Below, in pieces: positions 1-10,022 of a DNA stretch of 23,393 nt. The position numbers and the translations under genes are program-made. Numbering within the stretch: the stretch's first letter is position 1; the number at the start of each line of letters is the position of its first letter. The stretch is from Lingula anatina (taxonomy: Eukaryota; Brachiopoda; Lingulata; Lingulida; Lingulidae): contig NW_019775405.1 in the NCBI RefSeq assembly GCF_001039355.2, positions 5,338 through 28,730 on the forward strand. Direction: 5' to 3'. Under the pieces are notes generated by a model. It was not told the origin of the DNA. It did not search any database and saw nothing but the letters and a program-made list of their open reading frames with translations.

Positions 1-1283
1 TATGGTGTTTACCTCACTCAAAGTATGAGAATAAGTCAAGGGCAATATAAGTTTAACAACATCTAATAGAAAAATGCCTAATCAACCCTTTAAACTCATT
101 CACTAAATCACAACTTATTATTAGGATGTATCAGTCATGAAATGTAACAGTTATGAAATCTAGGGTTGTGGTAAATTAAACATGGCTAGTATAATCTTGA
201 CTTTGCTAGTTAATTTTCACAAAAAGATAAAAACACAGTAAATGTATTTTTAGTATTTTTATGATGATATTTACTAACTTCATATTTCTTCTATTATATT
301 GAAAGTCAACCTTATCTAGTCAGATTTTAATCTTGCTTATAGTCAGATTTTACTTGACCTTGGCTGTTTTAAAAAGTGAAATTTCAATCCAGCCTAATAT
401 ATATAATGTGATGTAAAAGAAAGCGAACATAAAGGGTATAGAACTGTCCCTCATAAAGGGTGGGAAACGATGACAAATTAATATTTTTAAAGATCCATTT
501 TATTATAAATCATGCTCAATCACACTTTAAGCCCAAGGTTTAACAGTCAACTGATGTTAGAGAATGCCTTACTCCACCAACCACAGATTCAACAACTGTG
601 AATTTCTTTTGTTAGCCTGGCACCTATTATTAGGTCTCTATTCCTGCAGCTATTGTTACAACAACCACCTATTTGGTGTTATCAGATGTGTGGTATCCTG
701 TCTAAGTCTTTGTTTATGAGTGAAGGCTGTTTACATTCAAGCCAGTTTTAATTCAGGAGCATAGTGGAAGAGTACAGAGTGTAGAAAAATTGGATTGAGG
801 AAGGTATGTATTACAGTAATGCATTGGATCATTTGGGCATCTAATCAAATTGAAAATGAGAAAATTGATCTAATTTGTAGTGTACATTGTAAACATTACA
901 TCTATATTACATTAAATAAGTTTTAATTTATAATGTATACTTCCCTTTTAGCCAACAAAGAAACGAGGATATAAAATGCAATCACTGTTTAGTCTCTTCA
1001 TCTCTTATAAAACTATGATCAATTGCTCACCAAAATGTTTCTTCAAATGCAGTTGAATCTCAAAAAATTTGTCTCTTACTGTGTTACTTGAACAAATGGA
1101 CATTTGTTGAATAATTGTTTATTTCAGGTGACCGTAGAGAGTAGACAACATACAGAAGCTGGCATGACTGGAAGGGACACTTTGCTGTGAATATCTATAG
1201 TTGGTGGCTCATCAAAACTCTCACAAAGTGTACCAAAAAGTCAAGTACTTTTGTGATAAAGAAGTTACTAGAGAGTTTTTCAG
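1..1283. other. Non-coding, probably intron or 5' flank of the coiled-coil gene
   Basis: AT-rich sequence with no convincing coding exon. A good donor-like site (AAG|GTATGT) lies at 803/804. The 47 bp between it and the acceptor-like site at 756 is stopped in all three frames, so at most it is an untranslated exon. A second acceptor-like site ends at 1128, followed by about 20 open codons that stop at 1189-1191. Neither is annotated as coding. Confidence 0.5.
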
Positions 1284-1348
1284 CCCACAAGAACTGTCAG
1301 CAACAGCTTCTTTTGTGAAGGATTCTCTAGTTGAAAGAGCTGTGCAGA
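1284..1348 (+). CDS. Internal exon of a coiled-coil protein gene (65 bp)
   Basis: The exon follows a pyrimidine-rich acceptor (gagtttttcag, ending 1283) and ends at a strong donor (CAGA|GTAAGT). Only one frame is open: one base completes the previous codon, then 21 codons beginning PQELSATASFVKDSL and ending ERAVQ, leaving one base (a). The next exon at 4541 begins with gt, so the join makes AGT (Ser) and continues in frame into VEKHSHRK. This phase match across a 3.2 kb intron is the main support. The upstream exon should end with two bases of a codon and was not found here, so the gene probably starts outside the window. The family was not recognised. Confidence 0.55.
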
Positions 1349-2032
1349 GTAAGTTTTAAAAGAGAACAACACTAACTGCAAGCTGATTACATCATTCCAC
1401 AAGTATATGTTGAAAATAAGTGAAAAAGTGAATACAACCATAAACTCTAAGATTTCAACATAACATAGATGTGTGAGGAATGGATATAAAGTATTCTTCA
1501 AAGCAGTTTTAGCACTGTTTTTTTTTTTTTTTTTAAATATCCAAGACATTTTTCTGCCTACCTTTCAACCTTTTTTTTATATGAATAATAAACACTTGAA
1601 CTTGATTTTAGGACTTCTCAAACAGTAATGTGTATATTGATAGTTTTTTTGTCCTCCACATGGATATTTAAAATTTGGATGTTAAGCATTGTGCACAGTG
1701 TGGTAAATTTGTAGGACTTTATGGTATACTCTTTTTTTAGATGGACAGAGCAGGACAGGATGAGTAAAGAAAAGAAATGTGGCAGAAAGATGTAAAGAAG
1801 AGAAATATGGACATGGCTTGGATTTTGCTGATTTTGTTCGATTTTTTAATTTGATTAATAAAGCACAATATATGACTGTAATTTCTTGTTTGTTGTTGAT
1901 AAACAGATTTTACAATATTTCTGTTGGCACGTCTTTAGATGTAACTCAGAACCTGTCTTTGTAGAATTAATATTAACTGATTGAAAAAACGAGTGAATAA
2001 AATTTAAATTGTGTTATAAAATATTTAAATTA

Positions 2033-2280
2033 GTGTGCAAGAAAGTATGCAAAAAGTGCGCAGGAGGTGTGCAAGAAGTGCACAAAAGGTGTGCAAAAAG
2101 TACGCAGAAGGTGTGCAAGACGTACACAGGAGGTGTGCAAGATGTGCGCAGGAAGTGTGCAAAAAGTACGCAGAAGGTATGCAAGAAGTACGCAGGAGGT
2201 ATGCAAGAAGTGTGCTGGTTGTGGTGTTGGGGGTGTGCAGGAAGTTTGCAGATGTGCAAGGAGTGTGCAGGAGGTGCGTA
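2033..2280 (+). repeat. 11-bp minisatellite with a 22-bp higher order
   Basis: Successive 11-mers fit gtRYgcaRRaR. Two variants alternate (gtgtgcaagaa, then gtacgcaggag), giving a 22 bp superunit. About 15 clean 11-mers run from 2033 to about 2209 with a single extra base at 2044, and degenerate units continue to about 2280. Because 11 is not a multiple of 3, the array translates with a 33 bp repeat of codons in every frame. All frames are open and give Cys/Lys/Arg-rich repeats (VCKK, VRRR, YAGG). I read these as a by-product of the repeat and not as a gene. Confidence 0.9.
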
Positions 2281-2303
2281 TTTTACCATGCAAATGAGGC
2301 GTG

Positions 2304-2355
2304 CTGCGCATCCGCAGAAACCCTTAGTGTGAATCTGCTGCGCATCCGCAGAAAC
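2304..2355. repeat. Two exact copies of an 18-mer, 34 bp apart
   Basis: ctgcgcatccgcagaaac occurs at 2304-2321 and again at 2338-2355, directly after the minisatellite. The unit contains a small inverted motif (tgcgcatccgca). Confidence 0.8.
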
Positions 2356-2618
2356 AGTGTGTGGGAAGCTTAAAATTTTGCTAAGGGATGCCTACAGCAA
2401 ATGGTTCTCACAATTTGTTTGCTTTTGAGCTAAATACACAACATTGGGGAGTATTACCGGTAGTTGGAATGATAATGAAAATAAATAACTCAGTAATATC
2501 TCATTTCTTGTAACAATAGAGAATTAAGTGATAACTAGATGGTGTCGATGGGTAGCCATCGCATATTCCCGCACTTCCCCATATTATCAAGCGCAGCTCA
2601 CCCCTAGGGACCACTTAC

Positions 2619-2654
2619 CACACACGCACGTACACACGCACGTACACACACACA
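2619..2654. repeat. CA-rich microsatellite with cgta interruptions
   Basis: The run alternates cacacacg and cacgtaca motifs. Confidence 0.85.
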
Positions 2655-2731
2655 TCACTGCTTCATCCAAAGGTATTAAAAAGTGTTAATGTAAAAAAAT
2701 CTTTATAAATATAAAAATACATGTATGTACA

Positions 2732-2872
2732 CAGGCCCGTAGCCTGGGGGGTTCGAAAGAACCGCCCCTTTTGTCAGGGAAAGGTCCATTTTGGGTAAAT
2801 TTGATTTAGGTACACATAAGTTTCATTGTTAAAGGTCCACTTTTTTTCTGAAATTTGCTGGCTACGGGCCTG
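2732..2872. mobile_element. 141-bp MITE with 13-bp perfect TIRs and 5-bp TSD
   Basis: The left end caggcccgtagcc (2732-2744) is the exact reverse complement of the right end ggctacgggcctg (2860-2872). Both ends are flanked by the direct repeat gtaca (2727-2731 and 2873-2877). Inside there is a hairpin (ggttc-gaaa-gaacc near 2750-2763) and two copies of aaaggtcca. It has no coding capacity. Superfamily is not assigned; a 5 bp duplication does not fit the usual hAT (8 bp), Tc1 (TA) or Harbinger (3 bp) signatures. Confidence 0.85.
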
Positions 2873-3620
2873 GTACACTGGTACATACCTAGGTACACTA
2901 AAAAACAGAAAAGAGAACAGAAAAGTTATCTATCCACACATTTGGATAAATAAAACATGAATAATGTTTTAGATAAATGATAAATGAAAAATGATTAGAT
3001 AATGAAATATGCATAAGCTATATTGATACTGCTAATGTTAGTGATGTTTTTTATCTGCTCCATAAAGCTATTGATTATATAATAATAATTTAGAGGTTTC
3101 AGGAATTGTTTTTTTATTTTGTGGATTGAAATATAAGCAAGTTTTTAAATGTCCTTCACTTATATGAAACAACAGAATCATTCAGCCACAGATACAGGTC
3201 AACACACAGAGATTTTAAATTATTTATGTTGTTCCTTAATGTAAAGTCAAGTTTTATTTTCAACTGGATTAGGCATGATCTACAGTACTAGTACACTAAC
3301 AGTAAACAGAGCAAACCAGTACAGTGTATCCATCAATTGCTTCAACATTCAGTCTTGCTATAGTTCACGAACTTCTCAAATATCTTGATTTCTGTTTCTA
3401 AGTTATGCCATGCCATTTCCCTTTATGTTCCTATTCTGTACAACACGTCAACAGCTCCAAAGTAGTAATAAAAACTATAAACTTAATTTATTAATACTGA
3501 TGAGGATGTGTTTATTTCTGAAATTGGTATAGGTCTTGTCTACTTAGTTTGGAGTTGTCAATTATAAAAATACACCAAGAAACCAGTGGTACTGTAGTCA
3601 GTTTGATTTTTGTGTTAACC

Positions 3621-3640
3621 ATATATATATATATATATAT
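3621..3640. repeat. (AT)n microsatellite
   Basis: Ten AT dinucleotides. Confidence 0.95.
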
Positions 3641-3770
3641 GTCAGATACTGACAAAATACCCCTAACTAGTACGGTAGGTCAAAGCAAATCATAGCATAT
3701 AACAGAAAAAATAGAATCACCAATCTCACTCTAATACTCTGGGAATAGACTTTAATAAATTAAAGCCCAG

Positions 3771-4386
3771 GGACACTTCAATCTCCAGCCACTCTAAAAT
3801 TCCAAAGTGCCCCCATGCACATCCCTGATGATGGGTAAACTAATCACCAAAGTTTCAGCTTCCTATCTGCAATGGTCTAGGAGATGGCTGAAACTACAAT
3901 GTGAAAAGAATTTAGAGTCACCCAACCCCCAAGGACAGCCCAACCGCCTGTTGCACTAAAATTCAAAAGTGCCCATGCACATCTCTGATGATGGGTAAAC
4001 TAATCACCAAAGTTTCAACTTCCGACCTGCAATGGTCTAGGAGAAAATAGCAGAAACTACAATGTGAAAATATGTCAGAATTAACCAACCCCCGGGACAG
4101 CCCAACCCCCTGTTGCACTAAAATTCCAAAGTGTGTATGCACATCTCTGATGATGGATCTTCCAATTCCCATAGTTTCAATTTACTATCCCTACCGGTCT
4201 AGGAGGAGATAGCAGAAATTACAATATGTCATAAGAATTTTGAATCAACTACCCCCAGGGACAGCCCAATCCCCTGTTGCACTAAAATTCCAAAGTGCCC
4301 ATGCACATTCCTGATGAAGGGTCTACCAATTCCCAAAGTTTGAACTTCCTATATACAATAGTCCAGGAGGAGATAGTGGAAATTAC
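3771..4386. repeat. 162-bp tandem repeat, four units
   Basis: Units start at 3771, 3933, 4095 and 4259 (spacing 162, 162, 164), each opening with ggacagccc or a variant. They share blocks such as ttgcactaaaattccaaag, catgcacatctctgatga and ggtctaggag. The last unit is truncated at about 4386 and runs into a different tail. The unit length and the array-plus-tail form recall the central repeats of non-autonomous Helitron-like (pearl-type) elements of bivalves. That comparison is inference. Confidence 0.9.
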
Positions 4387-4387
4387 T

Positions 4388-4468
4388 AACACACAGACGC
4401 ACTGACGCACAGTCAGGCGGGATAACATGATGCTCGACTTTTGTCCCAAAAGTCCGGGGATAATAACT
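4388..4468. other. Tail of the 162-bp array with a hairpin
   Basis: A segment with cagacgcac and gacgcacagtcagg leads into a perfect 8 bp stem: gacttttg (4436-4443), loop tcc, caaaagtc (4447-4454), then cggggataataa. It could be the structured terminus of the element carrying the array. Confidence 0.5.
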
Positions 4469-4540
4469 ATATAATAAGTAAAACTGTGAGTTTTGTTTCT
4501 GATTTGAATATCTAAAAACTCTAACGCTTGTATCTTTCAG

Positions 4541-5859
4541 GTGTGGAAAAACACAGTCATAGAAAAGTGGATGAGTTCATCACCAAACATCTTCAAAGGT
4601 TACACAAACTGCTCAGTCAGGAGGAAAGGAAAGTCCTCAGCAACAATCTAGTGCTAAAGGAGGAGTTTCAAGAGGAAAGAAACTCCAAGGAGTCTCAAGA
4701 AGATCAGTGCGTCTGGCTGAATGTAGAAAACAAGACACTCAAGAAAAATGTGCAAGAACTCAACGAGAAACTTAACACTAGTTTAGATATCAACAAGAAA
4801 AGCCAAGTTAAGATATGTCAATTAGAGCGGCAGATCACAGCCAAGCAAAAAGCAATTGGAGAACTAACTGAGAGACTGGAAGTGGCTTCCACAGTGAAAA
4901 GACCTGAAAGTGATGAAGAAACTGACTTAAGCAGCACCAAAAAGGAACAGAAAAACCAAATAAAGCTTCTGGAAGAAGAACTACAAAAGAAACAGGATCA
5001 ATTTGAAGAAATGCAAGAAAATCTTAAGAGCCAAATCCACACTCGCGACTCAAAGATTGTAGAAATTAATGAACAATTAGAAAACATACATGGAAAGGCT
5101 AGTGCTGACCTTGACCTTTTGAAAATGAATGACAACATGTCAAAAGAAGACAAAAATATCCATCTCCTTCAGTTAAACATCGATTTTCTCAGCAAGAGAA
5201 TAGAAACGCTGAACACACAACTGACCAGTGCCTACCAGATGGTGGACAACCTCAGAGAAGAAGAAGAAATGTGCCAGCAAATCTTGGGCTTCCCATTGGA
5301 TGAACAGTACAGCATGCACTGCAGCATTCAGAGAATGATGGAAGAAAACAGTGCAGAGAAACAAAAACTCCAGGAGGGGATTATGAGTTTGGAGGGAAAA
5401 CTGACAACCCTGAAAAAGGAAAAAAAATCCGTACAAGTAGATCTAAAACACGCTAAAGATGAAAAAGAGACATTGAAATACCATATCAATAAACTGTGCA
5501 GTCAACTCAAGGAACAAGAATTGAACCATGCTGGAAGAGTAGGCAGTGCTAGCAGCCAAAGGGGCAACCCCCCTGGGAAAACCCTTCCAGAGCTCTCTGC
5601 CAGTTCATCCACACCTATCAGATTCCACAAAAGTGCCAGTGCACCTCGCTTTTTGAGTTACACCACCCCCCCCAACTGTAAATGTCAGTTTCCCTGGATC
5701 AACAAGCCCCAGAAGACTTGTAAGAACAAGGCACATATCTCTCACAGATGCTACAGCAATCCTGGGACAGTCTGTGTGTGCATTTTGCGGGCAACAATAC
5801 AAGGAGGCAGACAAACCCCTGTGGCACTAAAATTCCAAAGTGCTCATGCACATCCCTGA
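4541..5859 (+). CDS. Large last exon of an unrecognised coiled-coil protein
   Basis: The exon follows acceptor ttgtatctttcag and is open for about 439 codons to TGA 5857-5859. An open frame can be read a few codons upstream of 4541, but those bases belong to the acceptor. Residues 1 to about 335 of the exon are rich in Glu, Lys, Gln and Leu with heptad-like spacing and almost no Pro or Gly, typical of an extended coiled coil (for example LLEEELQKKQDQFEEMQENL). A Ser/Pro-rich, low-charge tail follows (STPIRFHKSASAPRF), then a Cys-rich stretch. The last 15 or so codons lie in a fragment of the 162 bp repeat found upstream. A weaker donor-like site (gactt|gtaaga, 5719/5720) would remove the Cys-rich end. 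Role unknown; scaffold or cytoskeletal proteins often look like this, but that is only analogy. Confidence 0.75.
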
Positions 5860-5866
5860 AGATGGA
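5814..5866 (+). repeat. Fragment of the 162-bp repeat inside the coding exon
   Basis: The stretch around ggcactaaaattccaaagtg and catgcacatccctgaagatgg matches the 162 bp unit of 3771-4386 closely. It supplies the last codons (VALKFQSAHAHP) and the stop of the coiled-coil ORF. Confidence 0.8.
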
Positions 5867-5869
5867 TCT

Positions 5870-6046
5870 ACATAGATAAGATGACAGGATGTAGACTGGA
5901 TGTGACAGTGGACAGGAGAGGGATGTACAGTAGTGTGGACAGTATAACATAGATAAGATGACAGGATATAGACTAGATGTGACAGTGGACAGGAGAGGGA
6001 TGTACAGTAGTGTGGACAGTATAACATAGATAAGATGACAGGATAT
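5870..6046. repeat. 77-bp tandem repeat, 2.3 copies
   Basis: Units begin acatagataagatgacagg at 5870, 5947 and 6024 (the last partial). The two full units differ at only a few positions, so the duplication looks recent. Short minus-strand open frames here are artefacts of the repeat. Confidence 0.92.
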
Positions 6047-6153
6047 ATCTTAAATATCTTACAAAATCATTTGTGTTAAATCTCACCACGGCTGCATTTC
6101 AAAATTTTATTGTTAATTTTACAAGAGCAGTATACAGGAATTTAAAGGAAGAC

Positions 6154-6383
6154 AAAACTTAGACCCCATTCCCAGAGATTAGATCGATCCAACTAGACTG
6201 ACCTAACTCCCTGGGGGTTCACGCTGAATAGCTGTCAGCTGAGCGGGCACGAAAGTTAATTACCCCCTTACAGCTTGTAGTAGGCGGGACTGACATTTAA
6301 GCCGGATTATCTGACAGTAATCTAGTGAGACTCCCTGTGGGGATAGATCGATCTAAAATCTATGGGAATGCACCCTTAGTTTT
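6154..6383. mobile_element. 230-bp element with ~40-bp imperfect TIRs
   Basis: The left end (aaaact, cattccca, tagatcgatc from 6154 to 6190) is mirrored by the right end (6341-6383), where the reverse complement reads aaaactaagg, cattccca, tagatcgatc in the same order. No clear target duplication was found, so exact ends are uncertain. The interior is more GC-rich than the flanks and non-coding. Best read as a MITE or a foldback element. Confidence 0.65.
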
Positions 6384-6441
6384 AACTATATTTATTTGTT
6401 GTTCTGGACTGATTTCCATTGAAAATTATATTTAATTGGAC

Positions 6442-6447
6442 AATAAA
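6442..6447 (+). promoter_or_regulatory. AATAAA, candidate poly(A) signal for the coiled-coil gene
   Basis: This AATAAA lies about 580 bp after the stop codon at 5859. If it is used, the 3' UTR runs through the 77 bp repeats and the 230 bp inverted-repeat element. Confidence 0.35.
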
Positions 6448-6769
6448 GTGGTATCTAAAAAAAGACAGATGTATTTTTTTTCAAATGAAGTCCAAAAAAT
6501 AAACTTACAAAGTTTGCTGGATTAATCTTCAATCCTCTCTTGGGACATTATCTTCATCGCTGTGATCTATGGTACTTTTCGATCCAAAAAGTTGATCTAA
6601 AATTATTTTTTGTAAATATTTCTGATGATAATAAGAAACCAGCCTAAAATACAAAGTCATTCAAAGGGAGAATTTTAAACAGTAAAAGAGCTTTAAATGA
6701 TATATGTACTTGAAAATATGTATGAATTTTCTGAAGACGACTTTGCAAAGGAACCAAAATACAAATATA
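6448..6769. other. No recognised feature
   Basis: AT-rich sequence before the satellite. No coding exon, RNA gene or repeat recognised. Confidence 0.6.
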
Positions 6770-7244
6770 ATATAAAATTTTGTCAAATCTTGTCCAATAT
6801 TTATGAAATTTGTACAAATGATGCTTAACAAAGATAAAAATCTATGGCAAGCTGATCAGTTGACTGTGTCTGATGAAAAGAATTTTTTTTTTTTGGACAA
6901 TGTATTTGGGAAAACTGAAAATTACATTGAAAAGACTGGCATATCCCAGGCCTTAAAATAGCTAAATTAATAATTTTGTGAAATCTTGTCCAATATTTCT
7001 GAAACTTCTACAAATGATGCATAACAACAATAAAAATCTGTGATAAGCTGATCATTTGACTGTGACTAATAAAAAGTCTTGTCTTCGGATGACATATTTG
7101 AGAGAACTGAATATTATACTGAAAATTAACAATGCAAAATTCCATGACTTAAAATAGTTAAACGTTTATAATTTTAAAAAAAATTGTTCAATTTTTCAGA
7201 AATTTGTACAAATGATGCTTAACAACAATAAAAATCTGTGATAA

Positions 7245-7350
7245 GCTGATCAGTTGTCTGGGACTTCTTTTAACTGGGAAGTTTATGAGAAAATGATCAT
7301 CAGAGGAGTGAAAATTACATTGAAAAGAATGGCAAGTTCAGTGACTTAAA
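7245..7350 (+). repeat. Satellite monomer carrying an internally deleted B module
   Basis: After the core at 7245 this monomer has the B-type left edge (cttcttttaactgggaag, tttatgagaaaatgatcatc). It jumps straight to the B-type right edge (aaaattacattgaaaagaat, ggcaagttcagtgac) and lacks the roughly 370 bp between. Other monomers carry a different tail at this place. Confidence 0.7.
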
Positions 7351-7841
7351 ATAGTTAAACGTTAATAATTTTGTGAAAACTTGTCCAATATTTCTGATAT
7401 TTGTACAAATGATGCTTAACAACAATAAAAATCTGTAATAAGCTGATCAGTTGTCTGTATCTAATGAAAAGTGTTTTTAGGACAATATATTTGGGAAAAC
7501 TGAAAATAACATTGAAAAGACTGGCAAATCACAGGACTTAAAATAGTTAAACGTTAATCATTTTGTCAAATCTAGTCCAATAGTTCTGAAATTTGTACAA
7601 ATGATGCTTAAAAACAATGAAAATCAGTGATAAGATTATCAGTTGACTGTGTCTAATGAAAAGTGTTTTGTGGGACGATATATTTGGGAAAACTAAAAAT
7701 TACACTGAAAATTAACACTGCAAAATTCTATGACTTAATTAAACGTTAATAATTTTAAAAAATTTTGTCCAATGTTTCTGAAATCTGTGCAAATGATGCT
7801 TAACAACAATAAAAATATGGGGATAAGCTGATCAGTTGTCT

Positions 7842-8290
7842 GTCTTCCTTTGAGTGTCATGTTTATAGGAAATTTATCATCAGTAGAGTGAGAATTAATC
7901 AAAACAAATATTTCAATATTGCAAATGTATTATTTACTCTGAAAGAAAACAGCAAATGTGATGATTTGAGGTTGTTTGTGTAAGAGGTTGCAAATTACCT
8001 TTAACTGTCATCTGGAAAACAATATATACCCATACAAGACTTCTCCTTACTACCGATGCCAGATGCAGATTACTCCTTACAATGGGTTTCTGGAAGGGGT
8101 TGTTGTTATCACAATAGTTGACAATGTCCTAAATCTTGCCAAATATCATGTTTTGTACACAAGGATAAGACATAGTATTGCTCTTGGTGCTGTCTTTCAC
8201 TGTCTGCTTCTTCATTGTAAGGGTACTCTGGAACAAGAACAATATAACTGAAAGAACTGAAAATTACATTGAAAAGAATGGAAGTTCAGT
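7842..8290 (+). repeat. B module copy 1 (with 91-codon open frame)
   Basis: Starts after the core at 7827 with gtgtcatgtttatag. It contains an open frame at 7976-8251 with no ATG at its start (TTG), ending LEQEQYN-stop. Blocks shared with the other copies include tggaaaacaatatataccc and gggtttctggaaggggttg. On the minus strand a different frame is open over about 45 codons (YIVLVPEYPYNEE to DIWQDLGHCQ). Confidence 0.85.
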
Positions 8291-8603
8291 GACTTAAAAT
8301 AGTTAAATGTTAATAATTTTGTCAAATCTTGTCCAATATTTATGATATTTGTACAAATGATGCTTAACAACAATAAAAATCTGTGATAAGCTGATCAGTT
8401 GTCTGTATCTAATGAAAAGTGTTTTCTAAGACAATATATTTGAGAAAAACTGAAAAATTACATTGAAAAGACTGGGAAATCTCAGGACTTAAAATAGTTA
8501 AACGTTAATAATTTTGTCAAATCTTGTCCAATAATTCTGAAATTTGTACAAATGATGCTTAACAACAATAAAAATCTGGGATAAGCTGATCAGTTGTCTG
8601 TGT

Positions 8604-9070
8604 CTTTTTTTAAGTGTCAAGTTTATGGCAAATTGATCATCACAAGAGTGAGAATTCACCAATACAAATATTTTCATGTTGCAATGTATTATTTATTCTG
8701 AAAGAAAACAACAAATGTGATTGAAGTTGTTGATGATTTGAGGTTGTTTGTGTAGGAGGTTGCAAATTACCTTTAACTGTCATCTGGAAAACAAAATATA
8801 CCCATACAAGACTTCTCCTTACTACCAATGCCAGATGCAGATTAATTCTTACTGTAACAATGGGTTTCTGGAAGGGGTTGTTGTTATCACAACATTTGAC
8901 AATGCCCTAAATCTTGCCAAATATCAGGTATTGTACATATGGATAAGACATAGTGCTGCTCTTGGTGCTGTCTTTCACTGCCTGCTTTTTCATTGTAAGG
9001 GTACTCTGGAACAAGATCAATATAACTGAAAGAACTGAAAATTACATTGAAAAGAAAGGCAAGTTCAGTG
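8604..9070 (+). repeat. B module copy 2
   Basis: Same module; the open frame at 8748-9029 has 93 codons because of a 6 bp insertion near 8847-8860 that keeps the frame. It also has an extra 15 bp or so before the ORF (gttgaagttgatgat region). Confidence 0.85.
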
Positions 9071-9570
9071 ACTTAAAATAGTTAAACGTTAATAATTTTG
9101 TCAAATCTTGTCCAATATTTCTGAAATTTGTACAAATGATGCTCAACAACAATTAAAATCTGTGATAAGTTGATCAGTTGTCTGTATCTAATGAAAAGTG
9201 TTTTTTGGAACAATATATTTTGGAAAACTGAAAATTACATTGAAAAGACTGGCAAATCACAGCCCTAAAAATAGTTAAACATTAATAATTTTGTCAAATC
9301 TAGTAGAATATTTCTGATATTTGTAACAATGATGCTTAACAATTATAAAAATCTGTGATAAGCTGATCAGTTGACTATGTTTAATGAAAATTGTTTTTGG
9401 GGACAATATATTAGGGAAAACTGAAAATTACATTGAAAAGAGTGGTAAATTCAATTACTTATAATAGTTAAACTTTAATAATTTTGTCAAATCTTGGCCA
9501 ATATTACTAAAATTTGTACAAATGATGCTTACAACAATAAAAATCTGTGATAAGCTGATCAGCTGTCTAT

Positions 9571-10022
9571 GTTTCTTTTTTAAGTGTCAAGTTTATAGGA
9601 AATTCATCAGAAGAAGAGTGAAAATTAACCAAAACAAATATTTCAATATCGCAATGTATTACTTACTCTGAAAGAAAACAGCAAATGTGATGATTTGAGG
9701 TTGTTTGTGTAAGAGGTTGCAAATTACCTATAACTGTCATTTGGAAAACAATATATACCCATACAAGACTTATCCTTACTACCAATGCCAGATGCAGATT
9801 GCTCCTTACAATGGGTTTCTGGAAGGGGTTGTTGTTATCACAATAGTTGACAATGTCTTAAATCTTGAGAAATATCACGTATTGTACACATGGATAACAC
9901 ATAGTACTGCTCTTGGTGCTGTCTTTCACCGCCTGCTTCTTCATTGTAAGGGTACTCTGGAACAAGAACAATATAACTGAAAGAACTGAAAATTACACTG
10001 AAAAGAATGACAAATTCAGTGA
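9571..10022 (+). repeat. B module copy 3
   Basis: Open frame at 9705-9980, 91 codons. Compared with copy 1 over the ORF, I count about 15 base changes spread nearly evenly over codon positions 1, 2 and 3. Confidence 0.85.

Larger units (their letters stand above)
1349..4540 (+). other. Predicted 3.2 kb intron of the coiled-coil gene
   Basis: It begins GTAAGT and ends tatctttcag. No further exon was convincing inside it. It holds the 11/22 bp minisatellite, a 34 bp duplication, a CA-rich microsatellite, a MITE, an (AT)n run and the 162 bp tandem array, annotated separately. The stretches 1349-2030, 2360-2610 and 2880-3620 show nothing recognisable. Confidence 0.5.

Noticed and set aside
1129-1191. 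Possible terminal exon after tttatttcag
   Set aside because: Only 20 codons, no upstream partner, and the exon at 1284 fits the coiled-coil gene better.
2009-2373. Overlapping 76-112 codon frames in several frames and on both strands
   Set aside because: They are produced by the stop-free 11 bp minisatellite and repeat the same short peptide; none has an independent gene signal.
2745-2765. ggttcgaa motif as a tRNA T-arm
   Set aside because: It lies in the MITE hairpin; no acceptor, D or anticodon arm is present.
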